Below, one piece after another: positions 55,293 through 61,705 of a DNA stretch of 61,705 bases. Both the position numbers and the translations under genes were made by a program. The notes beneath the pieces were generated by a model, which was given only the letters and a program-made list of their open reading frames with translations, was not told the DNA's origin and ran no database searches. The stretch lies in NCBI GenBank assembly GCA_009391195.1, contig VEXB01000006.1, forward strand, positions 1 to 61,705, in the 5' to 3' direction. The DNA comes from SAR202 cluster bacterium AC-647-P02_OGT_505m. Its GTDB lineage: Bacteria > Chloroflexota > Dehalococcoidia > Lucifugimonadales > UBA826. The stretch's first letter is position 1. Each line of letters opens with the position of its first letter.

Positions 55293-56093
55293 TTGGACTC
55301 TAAAAGAGAAAGTAATCTTAAAGAAAAGATTATCGAGGTTGTTAATGTATCCCGCCGGATAGGGCAGGGTTCTGGTTACGTTGATGTACTTGCTAATGTG
55401 GACTTTTATGCCAGACGTGGTGAGGTTGTTTCGGTTATTGGCCCCAGCGGGTGTGGCAAGAGCACCTTCCTAGACATTCTGGCTGGTCTGGAGCGACCAG
55501 ACTCTGGAACAGTCACAGTTCAAGGCCTCCACACGGAGAATTTGCTTGGAAGCGTTGGATATATGCAGCAGAAGGATCTCCTGCTTCCGTGGCGGACCGT
55601 GATGAACAACGTTATTCTCGGACTAGAGATGCAAGGTATATCCAAAAAAATTGCACGTCGACAGGCCACAGAGCGTATGGATTCTTTTGGACTCAGTGGT
55701 TTTGAGGACGAATATCCATATGCTTTGTCCGGAGGCATGCGCCAGAGAGCTGCCTTTCTTCGCACCATTCTGACTGACACATCCGTGTTGCTACTGGATG
55801 AGCCGTTTAGTGCTCTTGATGCTCTTAACAGGTCTCATATGCAGGAATGGTTACTAAATTTACTTGAGAGTTATGACGAGAAAACGGTCGTTTTGGTAAC
55901 TCATGATGTGGAGGAGGCATTGTTTCTTTCCGACCGAATCTACGTAATGTCGCCCAGACCAGGCCGCATCGTGGTGGCAGAGAAAATAGTATGGGACCTA
56001 CCTCGGAGTAGAAACTTACTTAGCACTCAACAATTTACTGAGACCAAGTCACGTATTCTGTCTTATTTGTTGTCTAGTGAGACTGTGTTATGA
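55293..56093 (+). CDS. thiZ: Thiamin-precursor ABC transporter ATPase ThiZ
   Basis: This 266 aa ATPase has Walker A GPSGCGKST, Q-loop MQQKDLLLPW, signature LSGGMRQRA and Walker B VLLLDEPFSALD, of the nitrate/taurine-type family used for thiamin pyrimidine. TTG 55293 starts 7 bases after AGGGGC. It follows the TPP riboswitch and overlaps thiX by four bases (ATGA). Confidence 0.93.
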   Translation: MDSKRESNLKEKIIEVVNVSRRIGQGSGYVDVLANVDFYARRGEVVSVIGPSGCGKSTFLDILAGLERPDSGTVTVQGLHTENLLGSVGYMQQKDLLLPWRTVMNNVILGLEMQGISKKIARRQATERMDSFGLSGFEDEYPYALSGGMRQRAAFLRTILTDTSVLLLDEPFSALDALNRSHMQEWLLNLLESYDEKTVVLVTHDVEEALFLSDRIYVMSPRPGRIVVAEKIVWDLPRSRNLLSTQQFTETKSRILSYLLSSETVL

Positions 56094-56878
56094 AAAAAGT
56101 GTTAGTTCCCGTTATGGAATGGCTACCTGCGATAGGTATTGTTGTCACCATTCTTGTCGGCTGGGAAATATTTGTGCGAGTTTGGAATATAGCTGACTGG
56201 CTTCTTCCTGCTCCATCTGCAATTGGATATACCTTGTACGACAGCTGGGGATTACTAGCGGGACACACGTTGGTAACTCTTGAAGAAGTAGTCTTGGGAT
56301 TCGGTTTGGCGCTTGTATCTGGGATGCTTTTGGCTTCGGCAATAACATTATCTAAAACGATTGAAAAAGCTTTATACCCATTCGTTATTGCCTCCCAAAC
56401 TGTCCCAATTATTGTTATAGCTCCGATGCTTCTAGTATGGATTGGCTATGGTCTTACTCCAAAAATTATTGTTGTTGCATTGATAAGTTTTTTCCCAATA
56501 GTTGTGAATACTGTTGATGGAATGAGATCTGTTGATTCCGATATGCAGAAAATGATGAGAACGATGGGAGGTAATAGGTGGTCTATATTTCTCAAGGTCC
56601 AATTGCCTGTATCCATGCCTTATCTTTTTTCCGGGCTTCGAGTTGCTATTGCTGTAAGCGTTATAGGTGCGGTCATTGGGGAATGGGTCGGATCAAGTGA
56701 AGGGCTTGGTTACTTGATGATTCGTTCTAAACCTCAATTTCAAACAGAGAGAGTTTTTGCTGCAATAGCAATTCTTTCCGTAATGGGAATAGCTCTTTTT
56801 GCTTTGATCGGGCTTTTGGAGAGATTGTTAATTCCTTGGTGGCACAGGGAAAGGGAAGGAAGGCCCAGAATCAGTTAA
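56090..56878 (+). CDS. thiX: Thiamin-precursor ABC transporter permease ThiX
   Basis: This 262 aa permease has about six hydrophobic segments and the EAA-type loop seen in MMRTMGGNRWSIFLKVQLP. It belongs to the BPD-type permeases of the SsuC/TauC group. It overlaps thiZ and is followed by the binding protein gene, completing the ThiXYZ importer for formylaminopyrimidine or HMP. Confidence 0.92.
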   Translation: MKKVLVPVMEWLPAIGIVVTILVGWEIFVRVWNIADWLLPAPSAIGYTLYDSWGLLAGHTLVTLEEVVLGFGLALVSGMLLASAITLSKTIEKALYPFVIASQTVPIIVIAPMLLVWIGYGLTPKIIVVALISFFPIVVNTVDGMRSVDSDMQKMMRTMGGNRWSIFLKVQLPVSMPYLFSGLRVAIAVSVIGAVIGEWVGSSEGLGYLMIRSKPQFQTERVFAAIAILSVMGIALFALIGLLERLLIPWWHREREGRPRIS

Positions 56879-56931
56879 AAATTTAGGTTTACTCGTGGAA
56901 AATATTCGAGTCTAATGAAAGGGAATAAATA

Positions 56932-57990
56932 ATGAAAAGTATATTTGGGATTACGGTTGGATTAGTCTTATCAATTGCGATTCTAGGAGTACTGGTTTCA
57001 TGTACCTCTAGTGAATCCGTTAAAAATATTGCGGAGCCCAAAGTTGGAATAGCCAATGTGCCTGCTGCACCCACTCCGATAGCAAGTCCGGATAAAGTAA
57101 AGTTGGCGCTCGATTGGTTTCCCAACTCTAACCATTTGGGGCTCTATATAGCAGAGGAAAAAGGGTACTTTGCCGCTGAGAATTTAGAGGTGGAAATTTA
57201 TACTCCCTCTGATCCATCTACGGTTTTGGCAACGGTGGCCTCACGATCAGATGACTTTGGAATGAATTATCAGCCGGATGTTTTGTTAGCCCGTGGTGAA
57301 GGAGTGCCTGTTGTTTCGATACTAGGTATGGTGCAACATCCTTTGAACTCTTTGATGACCCTGAAGGCATCAACTCTAGATTCTCCGGCAGATCTGGAGG
57401 GAAAAAAAGTTGGATATCCTGCAATTCCATGGAATGAGCATGCGCTTGATAGCATGTTGAAGGCTGATGGTTTGAAAGGTCTTGAGGACATTGAATTAGT
57501 TAATGTTGGTTGGGAGCTTGGCTCTTCTTTAATGTCTGAGCGTGTTAGTGCAATAATCGGGGCATATTTTACCCATGAGAGCATTAGTTTAGAAAATGAA
57601 GGTTATCCTGTTAATGTTTTAAGGATGGAAGAATGGGGCGTACCTGACTACTATGAACTTGTTATGGTCACTAGCGAACAGTATCTTTCTGAAAATCCGG
57701 GTATCGTGGAAAGATTTACGAGGGCAGTGCGTAAAGGATACGAGGAGGCAATTAGAGATCCTCAAGCCGGAGTAGATATATTAGTTAAATACGCTCCTGA
57801 AATAGATGAGAAAATTGATCGGCCTGGAGCGGATCTCCTACAACAACTTTGGAAAGATGATGAAGGAAAATTTGGGCGTCAAAATCGAGATAAATGGGTC
57901 GGATTTGCTGAATGGATGCAGGAGAATGGGTTGTTAAGTGAAGATGTTGACGCAAATAAGGCCTTCACCGACGAATATTCGAGTAAGTAG
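56932..57990 (+). CDS. thiY: Thiamin-precursor binding lipoprotein ThiY
   Basis: This 352 aa NMT1/THI5-like binding protein has a lipoprotein signal with lipobox LVSC around residue 24. The pyrimidine-binding region starts LDWFPNSNHLGLYIAEEKG, as in ThiY proteins. AAAGGG before the ATG is a good ribosome-binding site. It should capture formylaminopyrimidine or HMP outside the membrane and deliver it to ThiXZ. Confidence 0.92.
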   Translation: MKSIFGITVGLVLSIAILGVLVSCTSSESVKNIAEPKVGIANVPAAPTPIASPDKVKLALDWFPNSNHLGLYIAEEKGYFAAENLEVEIYTPSDPSTVLATVASRSDDFGMNYQPDVLLARGEGVPVVSILGMVQHPLNSLMTLKASTLDSPADLEGKKVGYPAIPWNEHALDSMLKADGLKGLEDIELVNVGWELGSSLMSERVSAIIGAYFTHESISLENEGYPVNVLRMEEWGVPDYYELVMVTSEQYLSENPGIVERFTRAVRKGYEEAIRDPQAGVDILVKYAPEIDEKIDRPGADLLQQLWKDDEGKFGRQNRDKWVGFAEWMQENGLLSEDVDANKAFTDEYSSK

Positions 57991-58015
57991 GTATTTCGTT
58001 TAGTTAGGAGAGAAT

Positions 58016-58675
58016 TTGACACTTACAGTTGACTTAAAGGAAAAATATTCGGGTTTGTGGGGAGACATGGTTCACCATCCATTCGTAAATGAGATGGGCA
58101 TCGGGACACTGCCCCCAGAAAAGTTTAGGCGATATTTTTTACAGGATTATGTTTTTGTAAAAGATTTGGTCACAATGTCAGGTCAGGCTGTAGCCAAGGC
58201 ACCCGATATGGAGTCGGCGTCAGTATTTAATAACTTTCTCGGTGGGATTCTAGATCCAGAAAATGATTTGTTCGTACGAGTATTTAAGGAATTTGGAGCA
58301 TCGTCAGAAGAATACTCATCAGTTGGTGCTAATCCTACGACCCAAGCTTTTGGGGATTTCGTGGTCAGAACAGCTGTTGAAGGTACTTTTGATGATATTG
58401 CGTTGGTTCTTTTCGTCACCGAAGGCACCTATCTTGACTGGGGAAGTCGCCTACTTAAAGAAGGTGCAAATCCTGATAGTCCTACCTATCGGGAATGGAT
58501 ATATCTGCATAGCCCGGAGGTTCTTGGATCTCTTGTAAGCTGGTTAGAGGTATACATCAACCACAGTACCTCAATGGATAGACTTAGAGCTGACTATTTA
58601 TTCAAGACAACTTTGAGATATGAATACCTGTTTTGGGAGGCGGCATATAGTGGGAATGACTGGTTTGATTCTTAA
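58016..58675 (+). CDS. tenA: TenA-family protein, Cys-lacking type
   Basis: This 219 aa protein is of the TenA/thiaminase II family, which releases HMP from aminopyrimidine precursors. FRRYFLQDYVFVKDL and RYEYLFWEAAYSGNDWF (with the conserved Glu) are typical. The region that carries the catalytic Cys in TenA_C reads ALVLFVTEGTYLDWGSR here, without Cys, so it fits the TenA_E group. TTG start with AGGAGA upstream. It sits between thiY and thiD. Confidence 0.88.
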   Translation: MTLTVDLKEKYSGLWGDMVHHPFVNEMGIGTLPPEKFRRYFLQDYVFVKDLVTMSGQAVAKAPDMESASVFNNFLGGILDPENDLFVRVFKEFGASSEEYSSVGANPTTQAFGDFVVRTAVEGTFDDIALVLFVTEGTYLDWGSRLLKEGANPDSPTYREWIYLHSPEVLGSLVSWLEVYINHSTSMDRLRADYLFKTTLRYEYLFWEAAYSGNDWFDS

Positions 58676-58731
58676 TATTTATACCCCATTGAATGAATCA
58701 TACATTTGGGGAATGAGGGAGGAATTAAGAA

Positions 58732-59556
58732 GTGCTTGATGTCCAGCCGGAACTGGCGAACATAAATAGAGCTATGACAATAGCTGGGTCTGACTCTGGA
58801 GGAGGAGCGGGTCTGCAAGCCGACCTAAAAGCATTTGCGGCAAATGGTGTCTATGGCACATCTGTAGTGACAACTGTAACGTCTCAAAATACCTTAGGAG
58901 TCCAAGAGGTATTGGAACTTCCAATTGCACTAATAGAAAGCCAGATAGATTCTGTCCTCACTGACATTGGGACTGATGTTGTCAAGACTGGTATGTTGTA
59001 TAGCTCAGAGGTGATTAGATCCGTGGCAGCTAAAATAAGCCAATACGATATTGCTCTGCTAGTTGTTGACCCGGTTATGAAAGCGAAAGGTGGCGCTAAA
59101 TTAATAAACGATGAAGCCATTGACACTTTACGTAATGTGCTCTTGCCGATGGCCACTGTGGTCACTCCAAATGCCCCTGAAGCGCAAGATTTGACTGGGA
59201 TCGTTGTAAATGACATTGATTCTGCAAGAGAAGCTGCTATAAAACTTGTTGAGCTGGGGGCAAAGTCAGCCGTAGTAAAGGGGGGACATTTTGACGTTGG
59301 TCCTGCGACAGATGTGCTCTTTGACGGAGAGGAATTTCGATTATTTACCACCCGTAGGATAGATACTTCAAACACACATGGCACCGGGTGTACATTTGCA
59401 TCGGCGACAGCGGCGGGTCTGGCAAAAGGAAAATCAATCCGCGAATCCGTAAGTGATGCTAAAGGTTATGTCACTGGGGCCATACGAAATAATTTCCCGA
59501 TGGGAAATGGACATGGCCCTCTTAACCATTTTTATCAGTATTGGAAGTCTGATTAG
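58732..59556 (+). CDS. thiD: Hydroxymethylpyrimidine (phosphate) kinase
   Basis: This 274 aa kinase phosphorylates HMP twice for thiamin synthesis. Signatures are [33 protein letters not shown], and the catalytic [20 protein letters not shown] start at 58732 is preceded by GGGAGGAATTAAGAA. It closes the thi unit. No thiE, thiC or thiG genes are in the window. Confidence 0.95.
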   Translation: MLDVQPELANINRAMTIAGSDSGGGAGLQADLKAFAANGVYGTSVVTTVTSQNTLGVQEVLELPIALIESQIDSVLTDIGTDVVKTGMLYSSEVIRSVAAKISQYDIALLVVDPVMKAKGGAKLINDEAIDTLRNVLLPMATVVTPNAPEAQDLTGIVVNDIDSAREAAIKLVELGAKSAVVKGGHFDVGPATDVLFDGEEFRLFTTRRIDTSNTHGTGCTFASATAAGLAKGKSIRESVSDAKGYVTGAIRNNFPMGNGHGPLNHFYQYWKSD

Positions 59557-59681
59557 ATATATTGTGATAACAACAACTTCTAGGACGATGTTCAAAAATG
59601 TCCTCAGAATAGGTGGTATGATTCGCCCGTTTGGTGGTTAGTAACAGTAATTGTTTGGGTCCCCCGAAATGAGGTAATTGA

Positions 59682-60986
59682 ATGGCCGAGTCTGTAGATA
59701 GCCAAAAAATCGAGTCCGGGGACCTCTCTCCTGAAATTTTGGAGGGGCGTAACAGGTTAGCGGTTTCAGTCATAATAGGGCATGCGATTAAGCATGTATT
59801 TAACTCAGCACTTCCAATCCTTCTTCCCCTAATGAAACTAGATAGAGGTTTGAGCGTGACACAGTATGGGGCACTGTTCACGTTTAGGAATATCACATCT
59901 GGTGGTACCACGATGGTTGCCGGTTACTTGGGTGAACGGTTTGCCAACCGGTCTGGTGCTATGTTGTTTATTTCTCTCGCGCTTATGGGGGTATCTTACT
60001 TTTTGCTTGGAGTTGCTCCAAACTTCTTCTGGATAGTATTGGTAATATTTTTGGTTGGGATAGGTCCATCCCTCTATCACCCTCCTGCTATTGCATCCCT
60101 TTCCCGAAAATTTCCGGATCGAAGGGGCTTTGCTATTTCATTGCACGGTACGGGTGGATCAGTTGGCGAGGTGCTAGGGCCATTAATTGTTGGACTAGTC
60201 ACAACAGAAACATTTAAGGTGGGAAGCCTTATTACTGTTACATACCTGGTAGCGTTTCAGTGGGATGAAGTTTTTAGGATCAGTGTTATACCGGCATTGT
60301 TTTTTGCTGTACTTGTTTATCTGATGATGAGAAATATTCCTTCCGTAGAAACTGGTAGCAGTTCAATTAAAGACTACTTCGGAGATTTAGGTTCTCTTCT
60401 TAAGGTCTGGAATATGTTAGGCCTTATCCTAGTGACAGCGCTTAGATCTATGGGTCAGTCGGCAATTCAATCCTTCCTAATTCTCTATCTCATGGCTCCT
60501 ATTGACGAAGGTGGATTGAATAAAACTGCATTGGTGGCTGGCTTGTTTATTTCAGGTTCTCAAGCCGTTGGAATATTTGCCCAACCTGTTATGGGATGGG
60601 TTTCAGATAGGTATGGCAGGAAAATTGTTTTGGTGCCTTCAATGACAGCCTTAGGCCTTCTATTCATAGCGTTAAATTTTGCTGAAGATGGATATCAGTT
60701 GTGGATAAATGTGCTGGTAATGGGGGCTTTTGTTTACTCGTTGCATGTAATATTCATTGCCGCCGCTATGGACGTGGCCGAGGGTAAAGCGCAGTCTACG
60801 GTTGTCTCATTGATTTACGGTGCCAGCTTCCTGGGATCTTTTTCACCTTACATCGCGGCACTAATTGTTGATGGATTCGGGCTGCAGTCTGCCTTTGTGT
60901 ACAGCGGCGTTATGGTTTTGATCGCTACTGTATTACTTACCACCCTTAAGCTTCCCGAAACAAACAGGACTCTGTCTCCTCACTAG
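59682..60986 (+). CDS. MFS transporter, Fsr-like
   Basis: This 434 aa carrier has a hydrophilic lead of about 25 residues, then LAVSVIIGHAIKHVFNSALP. The segment GIGPSLYHPPAIASLSRKFP resembles the fosmidomycin-resistance family, and loop 2-3 is weakly conserved. GAGGTAAT precedes the ATG. It lies 125 bases after thiD and might be a readthrough partner, but it is more likely a separate exporter. Confidence 0.85.
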   Translation: MAESVDSQKIESGDLSPEILEGRNRLAVSVIIGHAIKHVFNSALPILLPLMKLDRGLSVTQYGALFTFRNITSGGTTMVAGYLGERFANRSGAMLFISLALMGVSYFLLGVAPNFFWIVLVIFLVGIGPSLYHPPAIASLSRKFPDRRGFAISLHGTGGSVGEVLGPLIVGLVTTETFKVGSLITVTYLVAFQWDEVFRISVIPALFFAVLVYLMMRNIPSVETGSSSIKDYFGDLGSLLKVWNMLGLILVTALRSMGQSAIQSFLILYLMAPIDEGGLNKTALVAGLFISGSQAVGIFAQPVMGWVSDRYGRKIVLVPSMTALGLLFIALNFAEDGYQLWINVLVMGAFVYSLHVIFIAAAMDVAEGKAQSTVVSLIYGASFLGSFSPYIAALIVDGFGLQSAFVYSGVMVLIATVLLTTLKLPETNRTLSPH

Positions 60987-61016
60987 GATTTAGAGATCAT
61001 AAGTAATGCGTGAGCT

Positions 61017-61705
61017 CTATACCTTTATTAGGTATGGTTCTGTCTGACGTTCAGTAGTTACTTTGGGACCTTCTTCGTAGTAGAAGATGTCTATTTCTGA
61101 CCTGACTCCGAATTCGCCTGGTAGGTAGATGCCAGGTTCTATTGTTACGGCAATTCTGGGTAGTAGGTGACGTGTGTCGTTTGTTTCCCAACCATCAAGA
61201 TTTACTGCGTTACTATGCACTTCTCGACCAAGGCTATGTCCAAGTCTATGACTGAAGAAATCACCGTAGCCTTTTTGATTGATGTACTTGCGAGCTACGC
61301 TGTCTAGTTCCCAACCTTCCAATTCTCTCCCTTGCCCATAGGATTTTTCAAATAGTGAGATGGCCGCATCCCGGGCCCCAATTACCGTTTTGAATACTTC
61401 TTGGTGTTTGGAAGGAACATCTGTGCCTACGTATGCTGTCCATGTAATGTCACCATACATGGCGTCTTGAGGTTGAGTAGAGCCATACCCGTTTTTTAGT
61501 TTTCCCCATAAATCAATTAGTATCCAATCACCTTCTTTTATACTTACTGATGTGTCCTCTGTTGGATCAAAATGAGGATCTGCAGCGTGAGCGTTAGCCG
61601 CGACAACAGGGCCGTCGGGTGAATAGAGGCCTTTTTCATCAAACCTTGATCTTATAAATTCGGCTACTTCATATTCAGTAGGTCCGGATTGAATGTTTTC
61701 TCCTA
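61017..61705 (-). CDS. M24-family metallopeptidase, aminopeptidase P-like (5' end outside the window)
   Basis: This pita-bread-fold metallopeptidase is cut off at the window edge, and the reading frame stays open to 61703. Metal ligands can be read in DWILIDLWGK (Asp), MYGDITWTAYVG (Asp), LGHSLGREVH (His), VTIEPGIYLP (Glu) and VRSEIDIFY (Glu). NAHAADPHFDP upstream is typical of Xaa-Pro aminopeptidases and related creatinases. It ends 30 bases past the MFS gene, tail to tail. Confidence 0.87.
   Translation of the reverse strand, partial: GENIQSGPTEYEVAEFIRSRFDEKGLYSPDGPVVAANAHAADPHFDPTEDTSVSIKEGDWILIDLWGKLKNGYGSTQPQDAMYGDITWTAYVGTDVPSKHQEVFKTVIGARDAAISLFEKSYGQGRELEGWELDSVARKYINQKGYGDFFSHRLGHSLGREVHSNAVNLDGWETNDTRHLLPRIAVTIEPGIYLPGEFGVRSEIDIFYYEEGPKVTTERQTEPYLIKV

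Noticed and set aside
1-61705. CRISPR arrays, insertion sequences, prophage genes
   Set aside because: No repeated spacer-like units, transposase, integrase or phage structural gene was recognised anywhere in the window.

Overview
The window looks like a low-to-mid GC marine bacterial chromosome, most likely an SAR202-type Chloroflexota (Dehalococcoidia-related). This is inferred from gene content, because no rRNA is present. It holds three mandelate-racemase-type enolase-superfamily proteins, five MFS carriers, a tandem RraA-like pair, a luciferase-like flavin enzyme, two SMP-30 lactonases, several SDR and epimerase proteins, a fused CaiB/BaiF CoA-transferase and a DUF1800/DUF1501 pair. That mixture is known from SAR202 genomes that degrade recalcitrant dissolved organic matter.

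Layout. 0-2.3 kb: serS, a cupin and a DUF4395 membrane protein. 2.4-14.6 kb: catabolic modules with an alcohol dehydrogenase, a sugar-acid dehydratase, a lactonase, two MFS carriers, an RraA pair, a flavin monooxygenase, two epimerase-like proteins and a gamma-glutamyltransferase. 14.7-20.6 kb: a TolB-like lipoprotein, proBA with an esterase, and an MFS carrier. 20.7-26.2 kb: a second catabolic run (enoyl-CoA hydratase, ketopentenoate hydratase-like, SMP-30, SDR, alpha/beta hydrolase, opposing enolase). 26.3-32.2 kb: a vWA protein, DUF1800, DUF1501 and an NHL protein. 32.2-36.4 kb: an XRE regulator, a candidate small RNA, an enolase and a fused CoA-transferase. 36.6-46 kb: an accessory stretch of small membrane and zinc-ribbon proteins, a broken tRNA-Lys-like sequence, an FKBP, tRNA-Ala(GGC), cupin, NTF2-like, APH-like and GNAT genes. 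46.3-53.5 kb: prfA-prmC, guaB3-like with a structured leader or ncRNA, queG with a Nmad3-like partner, and a metal ABC transporter. 53.7-61.7 kb: an MFS carrier, a TPP riboswitch with thiXYZ-tenA-thiD, an Fsr-like MFS protein and a cut-off M24 peptidase.

How it fits together. The enolases, lactonases, RraA aldolases, SDRs and MCT-like carriers suggest import and stepwise breakdown of sugar acids and other carboxylated compounds. The thi locus is a complete pyrimidine-salvage unit under TPP control. prfA and prmC form a release-factor and modifier pair.

The signals I find most worth pursuing are non-coding. One is a roughly 250-nt structured RNA with a near-consensus promoter and a strong terminator upstream of the guaB3-like gene. 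The other is a roughly 90-nt promoter-terminator RNA unit beside the XRE regulator.
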